From JABMNT01 sp048262655 (GTDB lineage Bacteria > Pseudomonadota > Alphaproteobacteria > Rhodospirillales > Casp-alpha2): a stretch of DNA of 64,000 nt. The translations under genes and the position numbers were made by a program. Under the pieces are notes generated by a model. The model ran no database searches, was not told the origin of the DNA, and was given only the letters and a program-made list of their open reading frames with translations. The stretch spans positions 124,001-188,000 of the forward strand of contig JBLXEY010000003.1 in the NCBI GenBank assembly GCA_048262655.1. Direction: 5' to 3'. Numbering within the stretch: the first letter of the stretch is position 1; each line of letters starts with the position of its first letter. Below, piece after piece: positions 50,887 through 59,190 of this stretch.

Positions 50887-51321
50887 TTGGCAGAAAGTTA
50901 TAATCCGGATACTGTTTGGCCCCCTTTCGGCGCATTTTCGATGGCGGTGCTCCAGGGCACGGGGCAAATTGTACATCTTAAGGGTCAGGTCTCTCTGGAC
51001 GTGGAGGGTCGGTTGGTTGGTGCTGGTGACATGCGCCGGCAAGTGGAACAGGTTCTTGAGAATATAGAGACTGTTCTTAAAGGGCTGGGTGGCAAAATGA
51101 GCGATGTAATGTCACTTGTCCACCACACAACCGACATTCAGGCTTTCATGGAAACGGGCGATATTCGCGCGACTTTCTTCAAAGAGCCCTATCCCGTCAC
51201 GACCACCGTTGAAGTGAAATCGCTATATCATCCGGACTTGGTTATCGAGATAACGGCGGTCGCAGAAATTCCCGAGGACAGATTTCAAAGACCGCGAGAA
51301 ACCCGGACCCTGCACACGTGA
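50887..51321 (+). CDS. RidA/YjgF family protein lacking the usual catalytic arginine
   Basis: 144 residues from a TTG with GGTGGAGG seven bases before it. The RidA trimer fold is recognised by VHLKGQVSLDVEG, QVEQVLENIETVLKGLGG and EVKSLYHPDLVIEITAVA. In active RidA the segment before that last strand carries an arginine that binds the carboxylate of the enamine/imine; here it reads YPVTTTVEV with no arginine. It is therefore probably a non-canonical Rid protein. Role unknown. Confidence 0.85.
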   Translation: MAESYNPDTVWPPFGAFSMAVLQGTGQIVHLKGQVSLDVEGRLVGAGDMRRQVEQVLENIETVLKGLGGKMSDVMSLVHHTTDIQAFMETGDIRATFFKEPYPVTTTVEVKSLYHPDLVIEITAVAEIPEDRFQRPRETRTLHT

Positions 51322-51339
51322 TGTGATAGGGGTGTGCGG

Positions 51340-52062
51340 CTACTTGTATGCGGGCGCCGCGCCTTCTGAAAGCGCTCCTTTAAGTTCGACCAGAGCGTTA
51401 TAGGCAGCGGGCATGCCTGCAAAAAACTGTGTCCATGCGATGGTTTCAACGATTTGATCTTGTGTAAGGCCCACGTGAAAGGCTGCATTTATGTGAAACC
51501 TCAATTGGGGGGCGGCGCAGCCCAGAACCGCCAACGCGGACACCGTCGCCAATTGGCGCAGCTTTAAAGGTTGGCGCGAGCTTGCAAAGACATCGCCAAA
51601 AGCCCGGAAGGTCAAATGAACAAAATCGCCCGTCATGTCACCAAATGCGGTTTGGATGGTGTTCAGAGCATCCGGGTTAAGCTGCGCGTAGTCTTTGATC
51701 CCGGTTTGATAGCGGTTTTCATCTGTCGGTTGATTATCCTGGAAAGTCAACGGTGGTTCCGTTTTTAGGGCCGCCCCCTGCTGAGCGCGCGCGAACGAAG
51801 ACAGGGCCTGATCAACTTTTGGATAGCCAATATAGGCCGCCATCTGAATGATAATATCCTCAATCATGTGCGCCGGGCATCCGGCTTTCAACAACGCCGC
51901 AAACTCTTGATCGCGGACATCCGGGTCAAGGGCCAGTGTTGTAATGCCAGCCACTTGTACCGAAAACCGTTCATCGGCGGATAAAACCGTGCGCGACATC
52001 AGGTCGCTTTCCTTGGCGCGTTCGATGTAGTTTGAAAATCTTTTATTTCTGTGTCGGGACAT
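51340..52062 (-). CDS. carboxymuconolactone-decarboxylase-like protein, two CMD repeats
   Basis: 240 residues with two CMD domains: LLKAGCPAHMIEDIIIQMAA in the N-terminal half and VLGCAAPQLRFHINAAFHVG in the C-terminal half, the latter followed by TIAWTQFFAGMPAAYNAL. There is no CxxC of the AhpD peroxidase subgroup, so decarboxylase or an unknown reaction is likelier. The ATG at 52062 has GGAG seven bases upstream. It diverges from a LysR gene, which probably regulates it. Confidence 0.82.
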   Translation of the reverse strand: MSRHRNKRFSNYIERAKESDLMSRTVLSADERFSVQVAGITTLALDPDVRDQEFAALLKAGCPAHMIEDIIIQMAAYIGYPKVDQALSSFARAQQGAALKTEPPLTFQDNQPTDENRYQTGIKDYAQLNPDALNTIQTAFGDMTGDFVHLTFRAFGDVFASSRQPLKLRQLATVSALAVLGCAAPQLRFHINAAFHVGLTQDQIVETIAWTQFFAGMPAAYNALVELKGALSEGAAPAYK

Positions 52063-52109
52063 TTCGGAGCTCCATTGATTTAGGAAGCTTAAAATGCCAC
52101 ATTTGCTCT

Positions 52110-52140
52110 ATTAATCTAATCGATGTTAATAATAATTAAT
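52110..52140. promoter_or_regulatory. ATTAAT repeats in the lysR divergent promoter
   Basis: Three hexamers, ATTAAT (52110), GTTAAT (52125) and ATTAAT (52135), lie between the divergent genes, the last touching the lysR ATG. The outer pair forms the dyad ATTAA-N11-TTAAT (52110-52130), in size like a LysR-type binding site. No ribosome binding site can be seen before the lysR ATG. Confidence 0.4.
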
Positions 52141-53070
52141 ATGAGCAATAATGATATTAAAACTATCGATTTGAACCTGTTGAAGGTCTTTGTACTCTTG
52201 ATGCAGGAACGCAGTGTGACCGCGGTGGCAGAGCGTTTGTCTTTGGGACAACCTGCCGTATCCCATGCTCTCGCTCGCTTGAGGCATCTGGTCGGGGACC
52301 CGCTCTTTCTTCGGGCGGGGCGACAGATGGAGCCGACACCTCGAGCCGAGATTTTGTTTACAGCGGTTGAACCGGCCATAACCGCATTGGAGGGCGCGGT
52401 GCGCGCGAACCAGCCCTTTGAACCCAGGGTGACGGAGCGGGTGTTTCGGATCGCCATGTCAGACGACGTCCAACTCGCCTTTTTGTCGCAAATCACTCAA
52501 GCCTTGGCGGCGCAAATGCCCAAAGCGCGGCTGGTCGTTGGACAAACTGACTATCGCCAAGCGGCATCAACACTGGACCGTAAAGCGGCTTCTCTTGTTG
52601 TCGGATATCTCGACAAGCTACCGGCCGCAGCAAAAGTCAGAAAGATCACACGGGTTGGGTACAAGGTTCTGATGGCGAAGGAAGCTGTGCGTTCTGACAC
52701 TGTTGACCTTGATGACTACTGCGCCCGAACCCATGCCCTTGTGACCTTTGCAGGTGACCTTGTTGGATATGTTGATGAAACGCTGGCTGATCTGAAGCGG
52801 GCCAGAAATATTCAGGTGTCTGTGCCGACCTTTGCCGTCTTGCCTTATGTGATGGAGGCGACATCCCATTTGGCGACGGTACCGGAATATGTCGCTGCCG
52901 TTCTCAGCCACAGGCATCCTTTGACCGCATGCCCCCTGCCGTTTAAATCACCGGAGTTTGACCTCTCCATCGCCTGGCATGCGGCGGTCGATAAAGACCC
53001 AGGAGAAATTTTGTTACGCAAAATCATTATCGAAACGGTTCGTAAGGCCATTGCAGAAAGGCCGAGTTAA
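52141..53070 (+). CDS. LysR-family transcription regulator
   Basis: 309-residue regulator. The N-terminal HTH (LNLLKVFVLLMQERSVTAVA, RLSLGQPAVSHALARLR) is followed by the effector-binding domain to the end. The ATG at 52141 follows an AT-rich tract with no ribosome site; the next upstream ATG at 52123 is in frame but no better. Effector unknown. It lies back to back with the CMD-like gene, the usual arrangement of a LysR gene and its target. Confidence 0.88.
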   Translation: MSNNDIKTIDLNLLKVFVLLMQERSVTAVAERLSLGQPAVSHALARLRHLVGDPLFLRAGRQMEPTPRAEILFTAVEPAITALEGAVRANQPFEPRVTERVFRIAMSDDVQLAFLSQITQALAAQMPKARLVVGQTDYRQAASTLDRKAASLVVGYLDKLPAAAKVRKITRVGYKVLMAKEAVRSDTVDLDDYCARTHALVTFAGDLVGYVDETLADLKRARNIQVSVPTFAVLPYVMEATSHLATVPEYVAAVLSHRHPLTACPLPFKSPEFDLSIAWHAAVDKDPGEILLRKIIIETVRKAIAERPS

Positions 53071-53120
53071 AACATCGGTGATCTGGTTTGTGCCCCGAAG
53101 GACAGACAGTATTGCAGGCG

Positions 53121-53576
53121 TTAAACGCCGCCAGAACCAACCTGATGCTGGTATTTAATAAAGGCCGTTTGAGTTGCAACTTTGTCATAAAGCCGGCGAC
53201 CGGCCGTATTAAATTCCTGGGTCAACCAGTAAACTTGGTCACATCCCTTTTCGGCAGCTTTATGATAAACGGCTTCAATCAGGTGACGCCCAACACCCGT
53301 ACCGCGCGCTTCCGGCAGGGTAAATAGATCGTTCAGATAACACTTGGGAACGGGAAGTCGGGTTTGCGCATGGAACAGATAATGCGTCAAACCGAGCAGC
53401 GCCCCGTTATCATCCTCATAGACCAATCCATAGGGCCCTTCCGCCGTCGGCTGCAAGAGCCGTTGCCAGGTGTTATCGGTCGTGGCAGAGGCATCAACAC
53501 CGTAAAACGCAGAATACCCCTCCCACATCACCTGCCAGGACGTCCGGTCTTTGGGCTTTAACGGCCTTACCGTCAT
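53121..53576 (-). CDS. GNAT family N-acetyltransferase
   Basis: 151 residues. The acetyl-CoA-binding motif A reads LFTLPEARGTGVGRHLIEAV (RxxGxG/A), followed by the motif B region QVYWLTQEFNTAGRRLYDKV. The N-terminal MTVRPLKPKDRTSW is typical of the family. Substrate unknown. It starts 1 base after the stop of the next acetyltransferase gene and is likely cotranscribed with it; it converges on lysR. Confidence 0.88.
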   Translation of the reverse strand: MTVRPLKPKDRTSWQVMWEGYSAFYGVDASATTDNTWQRLLQPTAEGPYGLVYEDDNGALLGLTHYLFHAQTRLPVPKCYLNDLFTLPEARGTGVGRHLIEAVYHKAAEKGCDQVYWLTQEFNTAGRRLYDKVATQTAFIKYQHQVGSGGV

Positions 53577-53577
53577 C

Positions 53578-54303
53578 TCAGGATGCTCCGGTTATGGTGG
53601 GCATAAAAGTTCTGAGCGGCGTCTTTTGTTCGCCGGATGCTTTGCGGTTCTCGGGCGCTAGCCAGCTTTCGAACGCGACCTTAAGAGCGGGCCAGTCTTT
53701 GTCCGTGATGGCAAACCAGGCCGTATCGCGATTGCGATTTTTATAAACAGCCGCCTGGCGGAAGATGCCTTCAAACTGAAATCCATAGCGGGCGGCAGCG
53801 CTGCGGGATGCTGCGTTCAGGTTGTCGCATTTCCATTCATAGCGCCGATAGCCCAAGTCGTCGAAAACATATTGCATCATCAAATACATGGCCTCGGTTC
53901 CCGCATGGGTCCGTTGCAAGGCGGGTGAATAGGCGATGTGGCCAACCTCGATGGCGCCGTTGGACGGATCGATCCGTAAAAAACTGGCAACACCGACCGC
54001 CTTAAGCGATGTCATGTCAATAATGGCAAAAAACAGAGTGTCATCCATTTGACTGGCCCCACTCACCCACTCCTTGTAAGCCGCAAAGTCTGCAAACGGA
54101 CCATAGGCCATATAGGTCCACATACGGTCATCCACATCACGTTGGTTGGCCTCGAAAAGATCAGCGGCGTGGACCTCTGCGTTTAAGGGTTCAACTCGAC
54201 AATAAGTCCCGTTCATAGGTTTTCGAAGCGGGAGCGCACGGGGCATCCAGTTGGAAAGCGCAAATCCAATCGGCTGGTTTAGGGGGTTACTTGAACGTGA
54301 CAT
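53578..54303 (-). CDS. GNAT family acetyltransferase, RimJ/RimL-like
   Basis: 241 residues. The GNAT core (VEPLNAEVHAADLFEANQRD, AIEVGHIAYSPALQRTHAGTEA and YEWKCDNLNAASRSAAARYGF) matches the RimJ/RimL type, which acetylates protein N-termini or small molecules. The N-terminal 30 residues are an extra extension. It is followed by the other acetyltransferase gene 1 base downstream. Confidence 0.85.
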   Translation of the reverse strand: MSRSSNPLNQPIGFALSNWMPRALPLRKPMNGTYCRVEPLNAEVHAADLFEANQRDVDDRMWTYMAYGPFADFAAYKEWVSGASQMDDTLFFAIIDMTSLKAVGVASFLRIDPSNGAIEVGHIAYSPALQRTHAGTEAMYLMMQYVFDDLGYRRYEWKCDNLNAASRSAAARYGFQFEGIFRQAAVYKNRNRDTAWFAITDKDWPALKVAFESWLAPENRKASGEQKTPLRTFMPTITGAS

Positions 54304-54617
54304 GGGGGCTTCCTTTTAACAATGGCCCAATTGATATCGATTATTTATATAACATCAAAGAGCCATTACCCATTTTCAGTGCGGGCCAATTGAAGAGGCT
54401 TGCGCTCGCGTGGTTTGGTAACGCCAGACGCCTTGCTCAGGATATGGCTGACTTATCTCCATTTTGACGCCGGAGATGCACCGAACGTCTCTAGCAAATG
54501 AGCCTTTTATGTGGAACGAAGCACGTTGCTGCTTTCATCACAATTCCGCAATCGGTCTTTTCAATCTTCGGCCAAGCGCGTAAAAAAACACCAGACTGTT
54601 AGACAGAGGGGCATGCT
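54304..54617. other. acetyltransferase-dapB intergenic region
   Basis: A 314-base gap between divergent genes. I see no open frame, RNA gene or clear hairpin in it. It must hold promoters for the leftward acetyltransferase pair and for dapB; no convincing -35/-10 pair was found. GAGGGG lies nine bases upstream of the dapB ATG. Confidence 0.4.
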
Positions 54618-55418
54618 ATGAAAATCGGAATTGTGGGTTGTGCGGGACGGATGGGCCAAATGCTCATTAAGGAAGTCCTGGGTCACCCGGAATGTACTCT
54701 TGCCGGAGCAACGGAGGCGCCAGGAAACCCAACTTTGGGTCAGGATCCGGGAGAGCTTGTTGGTGCACAAGCAACTGGGTTGAAAATAACCGATGATGCG
54801 CAAGGCCTGTTTGAGCTTTCAGACGCCATAATCGATTTCACCAGCCCCAAAGTAACCTTGATGCATGCGGCGCTGGCAGCAGCAACCGAAACCGCATTGG
54901 TTGTTGGCACCACCGGATTTGAGTTGAGCGAGCAGGCCGAGCTTGAGGCTTTTGGTAAAAACGCCTGTATTTTCCAGGCCGCTAATTTTTCCATAGGCGT
55001 AAACCTGTTGCTCGGGCTTAGCGAACAAGTGGGGGCTCTTTTAGGCAATGACTACGATGCCGAGATCCTTGAAATGCATCATAAACACAAAGTTGATGCG
55101 CCGTCGGGAACGGCACTGGCGCTGGGCAAAGCGGTTGCCAAGGGCCGGGGTGTTGATCTTGAAGACGTTGCCGAGCGCGTCCGTGACGGCATAACCGGGG
55201 CCCGCACGCCGGGCGATATTGGATTTGCGGCGTTGCGGGGCGGTGCTGTTATCGGCGATCACACGGTTATGTTTTCCGCTGATGGGGAACGGATTGAGTT
55301 AACCCACAAGGCTTCAGACCGCACCATTTATTCAGCTGGTGCCGTGCGTGCCGCGATGTGGTGCCAGGGCCGAGGTCACGGTTTCTTTGGTATGCGCGAG
55401 ATGCTTGGTTTTAAATAA
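54618..55418 (+). CDS. dapB: 4-hydroxy-tetrahydrodipicolinate reductase
   Basis: NAD(P)H-dependent step of diaminopimelate/lysine synthesis. The nucleotide-binding loop is GIVGCAGRMGQM and the family signature is EMHHKHKVDAPSGTAL. Length 266 residues. dapB usually follows dnaJ in this class; here it precedes dnaK, with a leftward exporter gene between. It converges on that exporter with 6 bases between stops. Confidence 0.96.
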   Translation: MKIGIVGCAGRMGQMLIKEVLGHPECTLAGATEAPGNPTLGQDPGELVGAQATGLKITDDAQGLFELSDAIIDFTSPKVTLMHAALAAATETALVVGTTGFELSEQAELEAFGKNACIFQAANFSIGVNLLLGLSEQVGALLGNDYDAEILEMHHKHKVDAPSGTALALGKAVAKGRGVDLEDVAERVRDGITGARTPGDIGFAALRGGAVIGDHTVMFSADGERIELTHKASDRTIYSAGAVRAAMWCQGRGHGFFGMREMLGFK

Positions 55419-55424
55419 GCGCGG

Positions 55425-56939
55425 TTAGCTTTTTTTCTTCCGAAGCAGCAGCATCAGCGGCATGGCAATCGCTGCGGTAAGGGCAAAGAACGCGAATGAA
55501 TTCAGATAACCAATCATTGTCGCCTGACGGGTAATCTCACTGCTGATGGCTGAAAGTCCCTGTACGGTTTCTGTGTCCCAGCTATCGACGACGGATGGAA
55601 TTTGGAAGTTCCGGTTAAAGGGCGTTACCCGCTCTGTCATAATGGCATAATTGACCCGCGTGGTGTGAATCACCAAGGCAATCGACAAGGATATGTGGAT
55701 GGAACTGCCAATATTGCGCAGCAAATGAAACAACGCCATACCATCGGGGACAAAAGCCGGGTTAAGGGTTGAAAAGGTGATGATGCTCAGTGGAACCCAC
55801 ATCAATCCAACGCCAAGACCTTGCAGCCATGTTGTCCAGACCACGTCAATAATGGTCAGGTTAATGTCAAATTGCCACATCGAATAGCCGGCAATGACTT
55901 GCAAAAGGAAGCCAATGGTTAACGGATAACGCGGATCAATTTTACCTGCGAACGCCATAATCAGGAAGCCGACAAGGGTTCCGACGCCGCGTGCCGAGAG
56001 AACCCAGCCAATAACGGAGTCTGGATACCCGCGCAGTTGCTGTAACAGCGATGGCAAAATGGTGATTGGTGTAAAGTTGAGCATGCCAAATGCCAGAACG
56101 ATGAGCAATCCAATCGCATAATTCCTGTCGAGAAGCATCGCTGGCCGCAAGAACGGCTTATCCGCCGTAAGACTGTGGACGACAAAGACATACAGGGCCA
56201 CGGCGGCAAGAACAGCTTCGAGGATAATTTCGGTCGAGGTAAACCAGTCAGCCCTCTCTCCGCGATCCAGCATCAACTGAAAAGAGGCGACGGCGACGGC
56301 CAGCGCTAAAAACCCGGTCCAATCAAGCGCTACTTTACTCGGCTCGCTTCGATCTTTGATAAACGCTAGAACCCCAACCAGCGAAACAAAGGTGAAAGGC
56401 AAAATCATGTAGAAAACCCATCTCCAGGACAGGGCTTCTGTGATATATCCCCCAAGGGTCGGCGCGATGATCGGCCCAAGCATCACACCGACGCCAAAAA
56501 TAGCAGTCGCGGACCCATGTTTTTCTTTCGGATAAGTATCGACGACGATGGCTTGTGACATGGGAACCAAAGGCGCGCCCGAAGCGCCTTGAATGATCCG
56601 GTAAAAAACCAGTTCTTCGACGCTGTTGGCTGTGCCACACATGAGCGATGCAATGGCAAAAAGCACCACAGCGTATATCATCAGTTTGCGGCGCCCGAGG
56701 CGCGCTGCCAGCCATCCCGTTAACGGGGTTGCGACGGCCGTTGCGACGATATTGAAGGTAACCACCCAGGCAATTTGATCCTGGGTCGCGGACAGGGACC
56801 CTTGCATTCTGGGCAAGGCCACATTGGCAATCGTCACCGTCATGGCATAGAGCATGGTCACGGTTGTCAGGGTCAGCAGGATTGCTGCCCGTTGCCCGGG
56901 TGTTAAGTCTGCGGGATCAAAATATCGTTTCGCGTTCAT
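55425..56939 (-). CDS. DHA2 family (EmrB/QacA) multidrug exporter, 14 TM
   Basis: 504-residue MFS transporter. The N-terminal MTVTIANVALPRMQGSLSAT (motif D1-like) and GWLAARLGRRKLMI (motif A) show the DHA2 drug:H+ antiporter class; about 14 hydrophobic spans follow. EmrB partners with a periplasmic EmrA, but none is next to it. Substrate unknown. It is the only accessory gene inside the dapB-dnaK block. Confidence 0.9.
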   Translation of the reverse strand: MNAKRYFDPADLTPGQRAAILLTLTTVTMLYAMTVTIANVALPRMQGSLSATQDQIAWVVTFNIVATAVATPLTGWLAARLGRRKLMIYAVVLFAIASLMCGTANSVEELVFYRIIQGASGAPLVPMSQAIVVDTYPKEKHGSATAIFGVGVMLGPIIAPTLGGYITEALSWRWVFYMILPFTFVSLVGVLAFIKDRSEPSKVALDWTGFLALAVAVASFQLMLDRGERADWFTSTEIILEAVLAAVALYVFVVHSLTADKPFLRPAMLLDRNYAIGLLIVLAFGMLNFTPITILPSLLQQLRGYPDSVIGWVLSARGVGTLVGFLIMAFAGKIDPRYPLTIGFLLQVIAGYSMWQFDINLTIIDVVWTTWLQGLGVGLMWVPLSIITFSTLNPAFVPDGMALFHLLRNIGSSIHISLSIALVIHTTRVNYAIMTERVTPFNRNFQIPSVVDSWDTETVQGLSAISSEITRQATMIGYLNSFAFFALTAAIAMPLMLLLRKKKS

Positions 56940-57024
56940 CTGATAAATAGGCCTTAAACGGACCTATATGTCCATAACGAGTTGAAATCATCGAAAAAAC
57001 TGCTTTTTTCCCGCCTAACCGGGT

Positions 57025-57056
57025 ATTGCGCCCCCGGAAGGAGACGCTTATATAAG
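57025..57056 (+). promoter_or_regulatory. candidate RpoH (heat-shock) promoter of dnaK
   Basis: ATTG (57025-57028) is followed after 18 bases by CTTATATAAG (57047-57056). The -10 fits CYTATNTNNG completely and the -35 matches CTTG in three of four positions. It can also be read as a sigma70 promoter, TTGCGC-N17-TATATA. The expected start is about 100 bases before the dnaK ATG. The same layout occurs before hslV. Confidence 0.6.
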
Positions 57057-57161
57057 GCGCGAAAGCCAAGGGGGTTTAGGCTTTTAATTTGAAAACCTAG
57101 GGGATTCAGATGGTGCCAGATGGGCCATTTCGTGAATCTGCCGCAAATATATGAGGATATC

Positions 57162-59105
57162 ATGAGCAAGGTAATTGGTATTGACCTTGGGACCACCAAC
57201 TCCTGCGTGGCGTTGATGGACGGTAAGGAAGCTAAAGTTATTGAGAATGCAGAAGGCACACGGACAACGCCTTCGATGGTCGCGTTTGCCGATGGTGAGC
57301 GTTTGGTTGGACAGCCGGCGAAACGCCAGGCCGTAACCAATCCCGGCAATACACTATACGCGATCAAGCGTTTGGTCGGACGCCGGTTTGATGACCCGGT
57401 CACCAAAAAAGACAAAAAGATGGTTCCCTACAAAATCGTCAAAGGCGACAGCGGCGATGCGTGGGTTGAAGCGGAAGACAAGAAATACAGCCCCAGCCAG
57501 ATCAGCGCCTTCATTTTACAAAAAATGAAAGAAACGGCGGAGAGCTTTCTTGGTGAAACCGTTGAGCAAGCGGTCATTACCGTCCCGGCTTACTTCAACG
57601 ATTCACAGCGACAGGCAACCAAGGATGCCGGTAAAATTGCCGGTCTGGAAGTGCTGCGTATCATTAACGAGCCAACGGCAGCAGCGCTTGCTTATGGTCT
57701 CGACAAAAAAGAAAGTGGCGTCATTGCCGTTTATGATTTGGGCGGTGGCACCTTCGATGTTTCCATTCTGGAAATTGGCGATGGCGTCTTCGAAGTTAAG
57801 TCAACAAATGGCGATACGTTCCTGGGTGGTGAAGATTTTGACATTCGGATCGTTGATTACCTTGCCGACGAGTTTAAGAAAGAGAACGGCGTAGATCTTC
57901 GCGAAGATACATTGGCGCTTCAACGTCTGAAGGAAGCTGCTGAAAAAGCCAAGATTGAGTTGTCTTCAGCCTCGTCAACGGAAATCAATCTGCCCTTTAT
58001 TACGGCCGACCAATCTGGACCCAAACACCTGAACCTCAAGCTGACGCGTGCGAAACTTGAAGCGTTGGTCGAGGATTTGGTTGAGCGGACCCTGGCGCCG
58101 TGCAAGTTGGCATTGAAGGATGCGGGCTTGAAAGCTTCCGAAATTGATGAAGTGATTTTGGTGGGTGGTATGACCCGTATGCCAAAAGTCCAGGAGCAAG
58201 TTAAGTCCTTCTTTGGGCGCGAAGCGCACAAGGGTGTTAACCCCGATGAAGTTGTTGCGATTGGTGCAGCCATTCAGGGCGGCGTCCTTAAAGGTGACGT
58301 TAAAGACGTTCTGTTGTTGGACGTTACGCCACTGAGTTTAGGTATTGAGACTTTGGGCGGCGTCTTCACGCGCCTTATTGATCGCAATACGACGATCCCG
58401 ACACGCAAGTCACAGGTGTTCTCAACGGCTGAAGATAATCAGACGGCTGTGACCATTCGTGTGTTCCAGGGCGAACGCGAAATGGCCGCAGACAACAAGA
58501 TTCTTGGTCAATTTGATCTGGTTGGCATCCCACCGTCGCATCGCGGCATGCCGCAGATTGAAGTCACTTTTGATATTGATGCCAACGGTCTGGTCAACGT
58601 GTCTGCAAAAGACAAGGCAACCGGCAAAGAGCAGCAAATCAGAATTCAGGCCTCTGGTGGATTGTCTGATGATGATATTGAACGCATGGTCAATGAAGCT
58701 GAACAGCACGCAGACGACGACAAGGCCAAGCGCGAAATGGTCGAAGTTCTCAACTCCGCGGACTCTTTGGTTCACTCGGTAGAGAAAAATCTCCAGGAAT
58801 ATGGCGACAAGGTGCCTGAAGAAGATAAACAGGCGATCGAGACGGCTATTCAGGAGCTGAAAGACGCGATTGAACCTGAAGAGCCAGATGTCGAAGACGT
58901 CAAAGCAAAGACCGAAGCGCTTACGGAAGCATCCATGAAGCTTGGCGAAGCCATGTATAAGGAAAGCCAGGCGGAAGCCGAAGCGGCTGCGGCTGCGGGC
59001 GCGGGTGGCGCAGAAGACAGTGCGGAAGCGGAATCGCCAGAAGATGCGACGGTCGTAGACGCCGACTTTGAAGAAGTCGATCCGGACGAAGACAAGAAGA
59101 AGTAA
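57162..59105 (+). CDS. dnaK: molecular chaperone DnaK (Hsp70)
   Basis: ATP-dependent chaperone. Starting at the ATG at 57162 (MSKVIGIDLGTTNSCVALMD), preceded by TGAGGAT, it has 647 residues. The ATPase domain shows VYDLGGGTFDVS and ILVGGMTRMPKV; the substrate-binding domain follows LLLDVTPLSLGIETLGG, and the helical lid ends in an acidic tail with EEVDPDEDKKK. An open frame back to 57120 adds 14 residues and is rejected. Confidence 0.98.
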   Translation: MSKVIGIDLGTTNSCVALMDGKEAKVIENAEGTRTTPSMVAFADGERLVGQPAKRQAVTNPGNTLYAIKRLVGRRFDDPVTKKDKKMVPYKIVKGDSGDAWVEAEDKKYSPSQISAFILQKMKETAESFLGETVEQAVITVPAYFNDSQRQATKDAGKIAGLEVLRIINEPTAAALAYGLDKKESGVIAVYDLGGGTFDVSILEIGDGVFEVKSTNGDTFLGGEDFDIRIVDYLADEFKKENGVDLREDTLALQRLKEAAEKAKIELSSASSTEINLPFITADQSGPKHLNLKLTRAKLEALVEDLVERTLAPCKLALKDAGLKASEIDEVILVGGMTRMPKVQEQVKSFFGREAHKGVNPDEVVAIGAAIQGGVLKGDVKDVLLLDVTPLSLGIETLGGVFTRLIDRNTTIPTRKSQVFSTAEDNQTAVTIRVFQGEREMAADNKILGQFDLVGIPPSHRGMPQIEVTFDIDANGLVNVSAKDKATGKEQQIRIQASGGLSDDDIERMVNEAEQHADDDKAKREMVEVLNSADSLVHSVEKNLQEYGDKVPEEDKQAIETAIQELKDAIEPEEPDVEDVKAKTEALTEASMKLGEAMYKESQAEAEAAAAAGAGGAEDSAEAESPEDATVVDADFEEVDPDEDKKK

Positions 59106-59110
59106 TCTGA

Positions 59111-59149
59111 AGTGGCAGGCCTGGTAAAACCGCCCAGGCCTGCTTCACT
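59111..59149 (+). terminator. strong hairpin between dnaK and dnaJ
   Basis: GCAGGCCTGG (59115-59124) and CCAGGCCTGC (59134-59143) form a perfect 10-bp GC-rich stem with a 9-base loop; AGTG and CACT extend it past a bulge. Only a short TTTG follows, so it may be a partial terminator or an mRNA-processing/stability element that keeps dnaJ lower than dnaK. Confidence 0.6.
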
Positions 59150-59190
59150 TTGATTGCAGGTTTTCCGGATAACATTCCGAGGTCGATCCT

